Source: Rhizoctonia solani
Taxonomy: Eukaryota; Basidiomycota; Agaricomycetes; Cantharellales; Ceratobasidiaceae
DNA length: 64,000 bases
Direction of reading: 5' to 3'
NCBI RefSeq assembly: GCF_016906535.1
Contig: NC_057383.1
Location: 930,001 to 994,000 of the forward strand
The notes beneath the pieces are model-generated. The model ran no database searches. It saw only the letters and a list, made by a program, of their open reading frames with translations, and was not told where the DNA came from. Made by a program: the position numbers and the translations under genes. Below, piece by piece: positions 19,537 through 30,336 of the stretch; within the stretch, counting starts at the first letter, position 1, and every line of letters begins with the position of its first letter.

Positions 19537-22411
19537 CCAGCTGCCTTCCAACATTTCATGAACAACCTGTTTAGGGACCTCATTGACGTCACCATGGTTA
19601 TCTACTTGGACAACATATTGATCTTTTCAGAAAATCCTGAGGACCACCCAATTCATGTTAGGGAAGTCCTATCACAGCTAATGAAGAATCAATTGTTCTG
19701 CAAACTCTCAAAGTGCCACTTCCACATTACTACAGTCAATTACCTTGGTATTTGTCACAACTCAGCTTGGACCTATGATACAAGTGGGGTTTAAAGTCCG
19801 TGGCCCTATCACCAATGGACTATGAAGCCAGGAGGGGCAACAAAGGCCCAAGAGGTATGGTTTTAGGGTAGAGGGCAACAAAGGCCTGGTTAATGATGCT
19901 TAAGTAAGGTGCACTATGCTCAACAAGGGAGCAGGGCAATGGGCAGGTATGAGTGAGGATGAATTGACAAAGAGGTCAAGTCTTGCTGTTTTAGCAGCAA
20001 CTTGACCTGGTTTAAATACATGAGGAAAGCCACATCAAAAACAACAGTACTAAATAATGAGTCATTTACAATTTCACATCATATATCAAATATGTCACAT
20101 GATCTTGATGAGTCATAAATATATACCAAAAAAGGAAACTGTCTCAGAAAACAAAACTAGAAAATAGTAAAAATTCATGTCATGCCAATGAAGGTCATGA
20201 CAGTATTGTTATATCCCCTGCTGGCTTCTCAATGGACCAGAAGAAGATTGAAGCTGTGATGTCATGGCCCACACCCAAAACAGTCAAACAGGTTCAGGCA
20301 TTCCTAGGATGTGTAAACTATCTCTGCTGTTTTATCCCAAACTTTAGCGCAGTTGCACACTCCCTCCACAACCTCACAAAAAAGGATACCCCATGGTCCT
20401 GGGGAAGCCAAGAGGAGGAAGCGTTCCAAGAACTGAAAACCCTAGTCACAAAAAGCCTGGTCCTCATTCATTCCAACCCCAAATTACCCTACTATCTGGA
20501 AACAGACGCGTCTGGGGTGGCTATGGGAGCAATACTAAGTCAACAAGGAGAGGATAACTGATTACACCCAGTTGCTTACATGTCAAAGTCCTTCTCTGGC
20601 GCCAAAGCCAACTACAACATGCATGACAAAGAGCTATTGGCAATCATCAAGGCATTAGAAGAATGGCAGATATTTTTGGAAGCAACAGATAGACCTATTC
20701 AGGTGTTCACAGATCATTGTAACCTGGAGTATTGGATGCAGGCAAGAACTTTCAACCAAAGACACACCAGGTGGCGCATCTTCTTAAGCAAATTTAACTT
20801 CAAAACTCACTATTGACCAGGGAAACAATCTGGAAAGCCTGATGCACTGTCCAGATGCTCAGACTATACAGATATACCCCAAGAACCAGAAGTTATGCTC
20901 CCAGCTGAAGTCTTTGCCAACACCTCCCAGGAGGAGTTAGAAATTGTCACAGAGATCCATTCCCAGTTGAGAGAAGACCCATCACTGGAACCCATCATTC
21001 AATTCCTGACAGAAGATGTGGAAAATGGACCTCTGTCCATCCAAAAGGTGTACAAGGACTATGATTGGGAAGAGGACCTACTTTGGTACCAAGGAAAACT
21101 AGTAGTCCCAGACTCAGAACCACTAAAGGAGAAGTTGTTGAGGGAATTTCATGACTCCCCATTAGCAGGACACCCAGGTCAACAATGCACCTTGGAGTTG
21201 CTAAACTGGAACTATTGGTGGCCATGAATGAAATCTTCAGCCAAAGAATGGGTTGAATGCTGCCCAACTTGCCAAGCAAACTGTTGCCCACATGCCCCAG
21301 TAATTGCTTTGAAACCCCTAGAAGTGCCCCCATTTTCATTCCACACCATCTCCTACAACTTCATCACAGGATTCCCAAAGTCCCAAGGGTGCAACACTAT
21401 CCTAGTTGTAATTGACTCATTCTCCAAGTTTGGCCACTTTATCCCCACCTCCAAGAAGATCACTGCTAAAGGCCTTGCAGACCTGTTCATCACCCACATC
21501 TGGAAACTCCACGGGCTACCTGTCAAAACAGTCTCTGATTGGGGAACAACCTTTATGGGGAGATTCCTGAGGGCACTCTACCAGTGGCTTGGTGTCAAAC
21601 TGGCATTCTCTTCAGCCTATCATCCAGAATCAGACGGTCAAACAGAAAGGGTGAACCAGTTCATTGAATTCTACCTACAATCCTACATTGCAGCCAACCA
21701 CTCCAATTGGGCTGCTTGGTTACCATTGGCAGAATATGCATACAATAATGCCAAACACGCAGCAACAGGAAGAACACCTTTTGAACTAGTCTATGGACGG
21801 AATCCAGTAATGAACCCATCTAATGTCCCAGCCAACATCCCAGAGGCAGACACAGTAGCAGATACACTGGCCTGGGAATGGAAAGAAGCCAAGGCAGCCC
21901 ACAGGATGAGCAAGGAAAGGATGTCTAGGAACCAAGGAACACTTCCAGAATATTCAATAGGCAAGAAAGTGTGGATAGATGGGAAGAACATGGAACTCAG
22001 AACCAACTCCAACAAACTAGACCCCAAACAGTTAGGTCCCTTTGAAATCACAGAAAAAATCTCCAGCCACGCATACTGTCTAAAACTCCCAGAATCCTTG
22101 AAAATCCATGATGTGTTCTACATGGGTCTCCTATCCAAAACCCACAAATCCCCAAACCAACCATTCCCAGAACAACCCCCTCCTGAAACAATAGAAGGGG
22201 AGGAAGAATACAAGGTGGAACAAATCATCAACTCCAAAAGACAACAGGGAAAATGGTTTTACCTAATCAAATGGAAGGGATATGGCCCAGAAGACAACTT
22301 GTGGGAACCTGAAGAACTACTGGAACATAGTCAAGAAGAAATTAGCTGCTTCAACAAATCACAACTGAAAAAGGCTTGTGACTCTGCCAAAAGCCTTTAA
22401 GGGGGGGGCAA
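19537..22411 (+). pseudogene. D2 pol fragment, decayed, interrupted by a solo A LTR
   Basis: A family D pol starting in the middle of reverse transcriptase, next to B. The first piece (19537-19752) has YLDN at the catalytic YLDD position (codon AAC at 19612-19614). After the A LTR (19753-20202) one frame runs to 22400 with stops at 20559, 20814 and 21225; the first two lie where D1 has Arg codons. RNase H, integrase (VVIDSFSK, then TVSDWGTTF, DGQTERVN) and chromodomain remain recognisable. Many Arg codons of D1 read Cys, His, Gln or Trp here (for example LCCFIP for LRRFIP), so CpG decay is heavy. Non-functional. Confidence 0.92.
19753..20202 (-). repeat. solo A LTR (450 bp) in D2
   Basis: TGTCACAACTCAG to GGTCATGACA with TSD GTATT at 19748-19752 and 20203-20207. 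It interrupts the D2 reverse-transcriptase frame. Confidence 0.95.
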
Positions 22412-22973
22412 TGTTACACCCTCTGCACATATACCATTAGATTTGCCTGATTTTTCTGATATTTTTAGTATTTTTTCCGATCTCAATATCTATTGTTTTT
22501 CAATCATGTGATCTCAGCGCTTACCATGCCAAGATGCCATGCCAAGATGCTGTGCCAAGGGCGCTTAGGAGTAATCCATGCTTCTGCGCAGCCTGCAGCA
22601 CCCTTCTCATTTCTCTTATGTACTTCTTTTCTCACACGCACAGACCATGTAGATAGCGCCCCTTTGTCTATATATACAGCAGGAAAATCACTTGGAGACC
22701 CCAAGTCAATTTTACCTTGTCTCACATCAATTGAGGAGGTATCCCAGCCAGCTAAGTAGCCAGCCCCCATCAGAAGTAGCGCACTTATCCCTTACTCTTA
22801 CCTACCACACCTCCCAGGCCTAAGGCCCCTTTGCTACCAGCAGCTACCAGTAGGACACCTTAAGCATCAGTAGTATAGCCTTAGATAAGTAGATTACATA
22901 AGCAGTGTACTAGTAGTATGGCCACAAGCGCCCGCCTCATTAACAAGTACCCACCTTACAGTGGTGTACAACA
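22412..22973 (+). repeat. D2 3' LTR
   Basis: TGTTACACC to GTGTACAACA, preceded by a G-rich polypurine tract of eight G at 22401-22408. The TATATATA box is at 22669-22676 and the exact primer-complement AAGTCAATTTTAC at 22703-22715. CACGTG has decayed to CATGTG near 22504. Confidence 0.93.
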
Positions 22974-23169
22974 GAAAACAGCATATATGCTAAAGACGTT
23001 GCATATTAAGGGTATTCCTGAGGTTTATAGGTTTTGTAAAGGTTGCAATTGGATAGAGGGACCTTGAGAACCTTAGTTTGCATCTTTATCTCATTTTATT
23101 CACTGTAGTATCACTTGTGTAATTAATAAAATAAGTACAGATTATGGAAGAAATGTCATATCCATAACA
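22974..23169. repeat. B element end fragment
   Basis: About 196 bp matching the TCATATCCATAACA end of B, cut off by the D2 LTR. D2 seems to have inserted into, or recombined with, a B copy. Confidence 0.75.
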
Positions 23170-23595
23170 ACTTCCATGCTTACTTGCACTTGTTCTATGG
23201 TGTGTAAGTACCATTCCTGCATATTAATGTATAATCCAAAAAATGCTATAAATCATAGAAATAACAGTATGACTATTTTGCATGATCAAATGTGTATATA
23301 TGCAAGCACAATGAGGGAATAAAGTGTAAAATGTCTTGTAGCACTGCCAGTTTCCAAATATATTAATGTCCATGCCCACATTTGGATAGAGCAAGTATGA
23401 TTACTCTAGTTTGCACTATTCACTATTGGCAATTAGGGGTGCATATGTCTAAATTATCCATTCCATAACATATGGCCCAAAACTCACAATGTTAGTATGC
23501 CTCCCTCAACATGAATTGGACTATGGAAGAATTGATACCTGAAATCAGTATGTATTGACCTTGATTTCAGCTCAATTCTCACTTAAACACATGCA
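23170..23595. other. AT-rich non-coding stretch
   Basis: I see no gene, RNA or repeat boundary here. It contains no CpG that I can find. Confidence 0.5.
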
Positions 23596-25166
23596 ATGAT
23601 TTTCAGCATTATAACCTTGTACAGTGTTCTGGACAGAAGGCTCAATTTCAAGGAGCATACTGCAGTAACAGTTGTCAAAGCCAAAGCCACACTGGCTGGC
23701 CTCCAAATGCTAGCCAGCTCCCAGAATGGACTGTCCATATACCACACATGCATCTTGTACAAGGCCAGTGTCACCCCCATCCTGACTTATGGGCTCCCTC
23801 TGTGGTTTCATGGATGTAGGCAATTTTCTTGCTTGATCCACTTAGGAAAGTTCAGAATTTTGAGGTGGCTACTTGGTGCTTTCCAAACTACTCCCACCTG
23901 ATACATGAAGCACCTAGTGTCCATCTCCCCTTTCTACATCACATGTCTAAGAATCATCAAGAACCTTGCCAACAAACTCAGGTCCAGTCCCACCCAATCA
24001 GAACTTGCACACCAACTGCCCACCTCCTGGGACTTCTTCACCATCACTGACAACATCCCAAGGTCTCCTGTTGAGTTTGCTGCATCCTTCTCCCACTCAA
24101 ATGCTGAGTTCATCACCCTATACCTCATTCACTCAGCTGCCCCCACCAATCCATGGCCAGACCAACTTATGGTTGACAAGAGGTTGCCCAGCAGCTCCAA
24201 GAAGGCTGCAGCCAGGATAATCAAGAACAAAATTGAAATAGCCAAAGCCAACCGTGACGGTAACACTGTTCACAGCCCCCCCAACGGTCACGCCAGCGTT
24301 CTTTCCACCACGTCCAAGGTTGGACTTGGATACATTGTTAAATACGGGAGAAAACACTGGAAAAAGGATCTCACGGCATGGGACCCAGAGCAAACATCTA
24401 CGACGCCGAAATGCTAGGCGTCGCAATATGCCTTGGCAAATCCGTCCACATTGGCAAACAAGTCCAGGCCACGCGCATAGACCTATACTGCGCCAACAAA
24501 ACCGCCGTCCGGTCCATAATCAACCTTCATAGACTCCCCCCCCCCCCGATATGCCGCCCACCTTTTCCATCAGCACGCGCTCTCTCCTGTTGAACCACCC
24601 CAATCGCCACATACTCGTCAAATGGCTACCGAAACATTCAAACATCAAAGGAACGAATTGGCGGATGAAGCCGCAAAAGGGAGCGAGACGCTACGCCCCA
24701 CCCCGCTATTTGACAGGATGATCACTTAGTCCAGAGCGGAGCAAATGCCACCAAACAAGCATTGAGATCGTGGAAGAAGATCTCGGACAAACACACGGCG
24801 TCCCGCCCCGACTCATCCACGTACCTACCCAGGGCCCCGTCGTTGAAGCTACACCCCATATTCAACAACGCAACACCATCCCGCAACTTACAATGCCGAC
24901 CAGTCCAATTCCTTACCGGACAGGGCTTCTACGGGGAATACCGGGCTCGGTTCCACCCACATTTAAGCTCACAATGCTCGTGCGGCAAGACCATTCAAAC
25001 GCCGAGACACTCGCTCTTGTTCTGCCTTGACACAGCAGAACACAGACACATACTCACAAGTACATCGTCTAAACGCTCCGGGGAGGAGTTATTCGGAACA
25101 CTGCCGAGACTGGAGGAAGTAGCTGACTTCGTACACAAATCGGGAATCGGGAATCGGAAAGCTTAG
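23596..25166 (+). pseudogene. LINE-type retrotransposon 3' part (RT end, RNase H), broken
   Basis: A non-LTR element fragment. The first part has the end of a LINE reverse transcriptase (LYKASVTPILTYGLPLW). After frame breaks comes an RNase H-like region (VGLGYIVKYGRKHW, YDAEMLGVAICLGKS, LYCANKTAVRSI, VKWLPKHSNIKG) and a C-terminal zinc-type module (HLSSQCSCGKTIQTPRHSLLFC) as in basidiomycete LINEs. The RT catalytic part and ORF1 are missing. A run of 12 C near 24536 shifts the frame; the right-arm copy has 13. The part before about 24250 has no CpG, while the part after is CpG-rich. Confidence 0.85.
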
Positions 25167-25505
25167 AGATCCGCCGGCTGCCGCACAGACTCTGTAGGAC
25201 CTTACGTCCACGTCCATATGTCCTTATGACCGCTATATACGCCCCTACGGCCGCCACCCTCCAGTCCTTATGACCTCCCATCCCACGCCCTTGTGGCCCC
25301 TGTACCCGATCTCTATGCCCATCCCGTGCTTACTACCTCGCTTGTCGTTTCCGCCTTTTGTTTTCTCTCCCTCTCTCTCGTCTCTTTTCCTTCTCGTCTT
25401 AGCGCAGTTTGTCTCGGTCTGTGAGCGGTTAGCCTTATTCGCTTGTAGCTCTTTAAATATGAGTCCAAAAAAACAAATAGGTATCACGCGGCTTTTTAGA
25501 CACAT
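25167..25505 (+). promoter_or_regulatory. LINE tail and pyrimidine-rich upstream region
   Basis: Follows the LINE stop. It contains a C/T-rich tract around 25345-25410, a pattern common in fungal promoters and 5' untranslated regions, just before the gene at 25506. No TATA box stands out. A regulatory role is inference. Confidence 0.35.
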
Positions 25506-26189
25506 ATGGCACGTGCTCAATTCCATGTTCTCAACCTCGTTCATCTCCTATCACTTTTTCATTGTATCCAAGTAAAGTCTTCTGCTAATGCCGACTTACC
25601 CTGGTTTCTATCTTGTGAGTCTCACTTTTCTTTGTTTAGTCCTAACTCCACCTCTGACCGCCACGACCGATGGCAGTCGCCACAAGCCTGGGATGACTGG
25701 GTTCGTTCACAAAATACTTTGTTGCCTCGTTGGGGTCCTGGGAATGCAGAAGATATGATCAAGAGGGAGTTGCGCAAACACAAAATGAAGAAATACTTTG
25801 CTGTTATTCAGGTTCCTACTCCTCTATCTGTAGGTATCTTTACTTTAATTTGTATTGCTAATTAAAGTAAACAACATATTTAGGAGCCTGGCGAATCCAG
25901 TGTCGGCTTGATGATCTACAGACAGTGTTCCCCAAGACGAGTCTATCTTGCGCCGCATGCGGATGCCAAAGCCGACGTCTTTGGGCCACAGATACTCCAA
26001 AGTTTGATTGGGGTGACAACCTCCGAGTGGAGGTGCATTTGGTTCAAGAATTATTCAACAAAACCACGATTTGAAGCCGAGTTCTTAGAGCCTCCCAGTG
26101 GTGGACAGGATGGGGGCCTCCCTCTTCAGGAGGCCAACAAAGGATTGGCTAACACGAATGAAGTTGCTGGGGCGCTCCAGGCCGAATAA
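25506..26189 (+). CDS. unrecognised two-exon gene
   Basis: Exon 1 is 25506-25829 and exon 2 is 25884-26189. The 54-base gap starts GTAGGTATC, has a CTAAT branch-like motif near 25858 and ends ATTTAG; joining keeps phase 0 and gives about 210 residues. Exon 1 holds a Trp-rich segment (WQSPQAWDDWVRSQ) and a basic stretch (KRELRKHKMKKYF); exon 2 holds RVYLAPHADAKADVFGPQ and a Gly/Pro-rich tail. I do not recognise a family. The CpG-rich sequence, correct intron size and phase support a real gene, host or mobile-element cargo. The Met choice is uncertain. Identical copy at 52703-53386. Confidence 0.5.
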
Positions 26190-26828
26190 AGGGCTACAAA
26201 TAGTAGTAATCACTAATAGTTGCGGTGTATACTTTATATAAAATTGAGACTCAGGGGTATATCCCTTTCATAAGTTTACGGCTGTTACGGAAATAATGGC
26301 CACTTTTAGTTTGTAGACACGCGCATGAACACAACCTTTGCGCCTTGGTCTGTGAGGGCTAGCTTTCAATCACCCGAAGGCACAAGGGCATGTGTTTTGT
26401 TACTATAAATCGTCTGACATCTGAGAACTATCTACGTTTCCTAGGAGCCATGATGACCAACTGTGATACCACTAAGAACCTAGAAGTTTTACAGAATAAT
26501 GTCCCAAAGAAGAGTAAAACTTTGTTGTTTGGGTAATTATGAATTTCTTCCCAATCTTTTTGGTATCTAATACAACCGTGCAGCTTGTTGAATCATACAT
26601 TCACACCCATGGCACATTGGTTGTTAAGGATCAACATTCTAGCTCCAATAACTGGTACGTAAACCCTGATGATTGTCCCAAAGCCAAGCCGAAGTAATTC
26701 AATGTTGGATCAAATGGCTATCAAGTGCCAACTCGAAGTAGTCCAAACTATAGAACTAACATATTTATACGCATAGCACGCATAATTCATACCCAAGTTC
26801 AGAGTTAGTTAATGATGAGGAGAAATAC
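26190..26828. other. intergenic, possible gene remnants
   Basis: No solid gene. Around 26583-26696 a protein-like tail (HGTLVVKDQHSSSNNWYVN) follows a plausible 3' splice site (CCGTGCAG), but the upstream exon cannot be fixed in frame, so I leave it unannotated. Confidence 0.3.
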
Positions 26829-27161
26829 ATGGCCATTCACAATGCCCTCAAGCCCATCAGATCAAAAGATTCTGACAAGCTCATTGCCTGGCTCAGCACG
26901 TCCAACACGCATCCAGTTGGCGGACCTTCTGGTAACGCCCAAGGAGCATCAGTCCAAGTCAAGCAGATTATGACGCTACATAGTGCTGTTCCGGGGCTTC
27001 CTGAAGTTGTTCAAGCACTTAATGGATGTCACAGCTATCTGCTGCAAATGCTAGGTGATATGCTCAACAATGAGCGTGTCAAATCTACCAATGATATGGT
27101 TAGCCAGGGGCTAAATGATGATGCACTTTCCGTGGGAGTGAGTTCAATTTGCCTATTCTAA
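26829..27161 (+). CDS. hypothetical protein, 110 residues
   Basis: An open frame from Met 26829 to the stop at 27159. Moderately hydrophilic, helical-looking (VVQALNGCHSYLLQMLGDML); no domain recognised. The frame ends right after a GTGGGAGTGAG that could be a 5' splice site, so the true product may extend further. Could be an exon of a host gene or chance. Copy at 51731-52063. Confidence 0.3.
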   Translation: MAIHNALKPIRSKDSDKLIAWLSTSNTHPVGGPSGNAQGASVQVKQIMTLHSAVPGLPEVVQALNGCHSYLLQMLGDMLNNERVKSTNDMVSQGLNDDALSVGVSSICLF

Positions 27162-27352
27162 AGCATGTTATTGTGAAGAAGAAATTGGCAGGGTGGTGGG
27201 AGCTTTGGTACCTCTTTTGGATCAGTCACCAAGAAGGTCTACGCTGTTTGAGCAAACTACAACCACCTTCCCGACGTAGCACGTGAAACCCGCAGTGCAA
27301 AGATTGCCAAGAACACCAATTGCCTGATTGACGCACTGGGAGGAGGGTTCCA
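27162..27352. other. short intergenic stretch
   Basis: No gene or repeat seen. Confidence 0.3.
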
Positions 27353-27474
27353 TTCTTGATGTGATCCAGATGCGTCAAAGATGGAGGTTTTTGGGCACAT
27401 CTTGATAAATCCTGTGATTTCTCAAGATGTAACTCAGATTCAACCTTTTGACGCATCTGGTTGGTGGATCTTGA
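27353..27474. repeat. imperfect 120-bp palindrome (hairpin)
   Basis: Concentric inverted repeats about 27413: CCAGATGCGTCAAA at 27366-27379 pairs with 27447-27460 (14 of 14), ACATCTTGA at 27397-27405 pairs with 27422-27430 (9 of 9), and AAATC/GATTT encloses a 4-base loop. It could be a small fold-back element or a hairpin RNA. Copy at 51418-51539. Confidence 0.7.
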
Positions 27475-27779
27475 TACGCATGTGAGGTGGATGTCAAATA
27501 GCGCCGGGCTCTTGTTGTCATATGGTTTAATGTGCATTTATCTGTCCTATTCATTGGACCATAAGCATGTCCTATATTTAGTGAATATATGTACATTGTC
27601 TCAAATCCGTCCCTCTGATTGTGGAATGAGCATAATATTTAATATCAGCCTGGCTCTGGTGCTAGAAATGAAGCAACCACTCCCGTTGACTATCTCAGCA
27701 AAAACTGTTTTTGTTGTAACACTGGGGGTTTGGTAATGGTGTATTAACACATCAATAACATGTCATTACACAAGTACAC
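27475..27779. other. AT-rich intergenic stretch before C
   Basis: No gene or RNA recognised. It ends at the C 5' LTR. Confidence 0.3.
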
Positions 27780-28365
27780 TGTTGTAGACACAATTGATAC
27801 CAGGGAATTTATTCCCATTTTCTCAAATTTAAACAAAGGCAATTGGACAACATTTTTGATCACGTGATCTTGGCGCTTATATCATACGCTAAGGCGCCAA
27901 GCCATGTCCCCATCCGCGCTTACTCAGCACACGTAGCCACCTCCACCTATGACATCATCATGACACGTCAGTGACATGTATGCATGAGTAAGACCAACTG
28001 CAGAGCAGGGTTCTTATTGGATAAGATATTGCATATAGTGTATTTGTAATTAGCTCATCTATAGAATATATAAGGAGGCCAATTGACCATGGTAACACCC
28101 AGGTCAATTACCTCTTGTTGCATCTCCACACTGTACAAGGGCCTTACTGCCCAGTAAATCCCCACTTAGTTACATTGCCCACACCGCCTTAAGCAGCTTC
28201 TCCATTGTACCTACTTAGCTTGCCATTGCCCTTACAGCCTTGGTTGTTGTAGTATAGTTGGTTGTTGTTGTAGGTAGCTTGCTCACTGCCTTAAGCAGTA
28301 CTTACTTAGATACATCTGGCCGCAAGCGCCCTCCCTCCTTGACATCCTTATAGACGTCTAGGACA
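27780..28365 (+). repeat. C 5' LTR (586 bp)
   Basis: TGTTGTAGACAC to GACGTCTAGGACA. CACGTG at 27861-27866 with ATCTTGGCGCTTAT behind it; TATATA at 28067-28072; AGGTCAATTACCT at 28101-28113, the presumed RNA start. Confidence 0.93.
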
Positions 28366-28367
28366 CT

Positions 28368-28380
28368 AGGTAATCAACCT
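28368..28380 (+). other. C primer site, self-priming type
   Basis: AGGTAATCAACCT, two bases inside the 5' LTR. Its complement AGGTTGATTACCT occurs exactly in the 3' LTR (42769-42781), 34 bases past TATATA at 42735. The 5' LTR version differs by TG to CA. Confidence 0.78.
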
Positions 28381-28832
28381 TAAGTTGGTTGCAAACCGTG
28401 CCCACAAAGCACATCCCACTCAGACTCAACAAACAAGAAGGTCCCCTGTACTAGCACAAGGGAAATCAGGTGATTGGACTTGCCTTTTGCTGTTAATAAT
28501 CAAACCAGTGTCAGTCCCACCTAGTACCAAATTGCTACAAGGCAGACGGATTCTAATTGTCCACATACCACCAGTCACTGCACCCTTTGTCAGCGGAACT
28601 AGTCAGCAGATCCACCCGCTTGCAGAAAACCCATTCCACATCACGCCCACACACAGCAGTTGATTGGTCAATAGGGGCTGTCCAATGCTAGGCGGTTGAC
28701 GCAAGTTCTTAGCGCCAGTACAATAAAGCAACCCATAAGTCCTGATCAAGGCACCACCCACATTATCTTGCCCACCATTACCTCCTGCACCCCCTCTTGC
28801 GCTTCCTCCCGCGCCTCCCAGCGCACTGCATC
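28381..28832 (+). promoter_or_regulatory. C 5' leader
   Basis: Untranslated. In sense direction it carries the reverse complements of the blocks listed for the D1 and A2 leaders, including CCCCTGTACTAGCACAAGGG at 28443-28462, identical to D1. Cut by B at GCATC (28828-28832). The long minus-strand frame here is not a gene. Confidence 0.6.
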
Positions 28833-30336
28833 TGTTAAGAGTTGTGTAAGTACAGGAGTAAGAAAGAATTACTATATACAAAATGTATATGGGAATAACT
28901 AAGAACTAGTATAATGAATCAGAATATATGCACAGAATATATGCACAGTATAGGCTAGGTTATCAGGAATAACAACTCCTAACAAATAGTCTAGCAACTA
29001 TGAAGTGCAGGTGGTTGGTTATGTATAGTACCTTAGACTAATGTTACTTAAGCCTAAGTGACTAAGGGTATGTATACTCAAGGTCTCTGGGATAGTACCT
29101 TAGGTAAGAGGGTTACCTGACTAATGTACAGGATTTATAGGATCTGCCTAATGAGTATAGGACTTATATATGCTTAAGTAAGACTTAAGACTTATGGGGT
29201 TTACCTAAAATATATCTAGGATTTATGAGATATTGTAGATAAAGCTATCTACAATATAGGGGTATGGTAGATTGAAACACTATCACTCAATCACAACAAT
29301 CCTTACAGTACTGTTGCACTATACTCAATGTTGAACTCAACAACTGTGACAGTCAAGGGGCACAGGGTTGCAGTAAGTACACTAATAGGTTACCCTGTGT
29401 CTGTTGGGACTGGCCTATGGTCTTAGTGCGCCAAATAACCTCCTATGCTATTTACAGTGAGTCAATCACTAAAGTAAATGCGCAGATAAGCTGTTAAAGG
29501 CTTGCGTGTATATGTCAATATATTAGAGTAAAAGTAGGATGCATTAGAAGCGTCTTCACAGGGTCCTTTTATACCCTGAGAAGGCGCACAAACAAGTATA
29601 TACATGATTGATACCAAGAGGGGGTACAGGAGGTACATGTGGCAACTGAAACACTTGAGGGAGCCAATACTTTGGTACATAGTAAACAAACAACAGTTCC
29701 TAATATTTGCCCCAAGGCAGTATTTACCTGTGTGGGTCCTTAGATGTCCCAAGGCTAAGTGTTTCATCCTTGGAGTAAACAGTCCCAAAGGTAGGATACC
29801 TCTGCATTGGGTACTTACAGTAAATGGGGCATAACTATGCCAAATGTTGTCCGTTTTGGGAGTTTGACCCAGCGTTCTGGAGCGCACAAACTTGCGCACC
29901 TAAGCGCAAGCGATTCGGCAGTGTGGGATGCCCGGGTGATGGAGAAAAGGCGCATTTAGTGCATCGGCGCTTAAGGGCTGATTAAGCGCCGGAGCACTTG
30001 CCTATGCAACAGGGGGGACCCTGAATATTTCTGTGTGTAGCCACAAGATAGAATCTTGAATAATAAATACTACAAACAAGAGAAATATTACTTGTTACTG
30101 TTTATCTACTCAGCTGAATTTATATATATTTAAATGAGTGAGAAAACAGCATATATGCAAAAGGCATCGCATATTAAGGGTATTCCAGAGGTTTGTAGGT
30201 TTTGTAAAGGTCACTATTGGATAGAGGGACCTTGAAAACCTTAGTTTGCATCTTTATCTCATTTGTTTTCTGTAAGGTTACTAGTGTAATTAATAAAATA
30301 AGTACAGATTAATGAAGAAATGTCATGTCCATAACA
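28833..30336. repeat. B element, complete copy (1504 bp)
   Basis: It begins TGTTAAGAGTTG and ends CCATAACA, with perfect TSD GCATC at 28828-28832 and 30337-30341. TG...CA ends, the short inverted terminus TGTTA/TAACA and the 5-bp TSD fit a long solo LTR or a non-autonomous LTR element. It contains the 12-bp inverted repeat at 29230-29257, a direct repeat of ATATGCACAG-type units near 28925-28950 and a TATATATA box near 30121. No protein frame I believe in. Confidence 0.85.

Noticed and set aside
27226..27537. Minus-strand 103-residue frame over the hairpin
   Set aside because: It runs through the palindrome, where both strands are constrained by the repeat, and shows no domain.
29462..29899. 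145-residue frame in B with Cys/His-rich text resembling a zinc finger
   Set aside because: Cys and His spacing does not fit C2H2, the frame is different or broken in the other B copies, and B has LTR features.
28833..30336. B as a MITE or DNA transposon
   Set aside because: Terminal inverted repeat is only about 5 bp, ends are TG/CA and the TSD is 5 bp, which suits LTR integration better.
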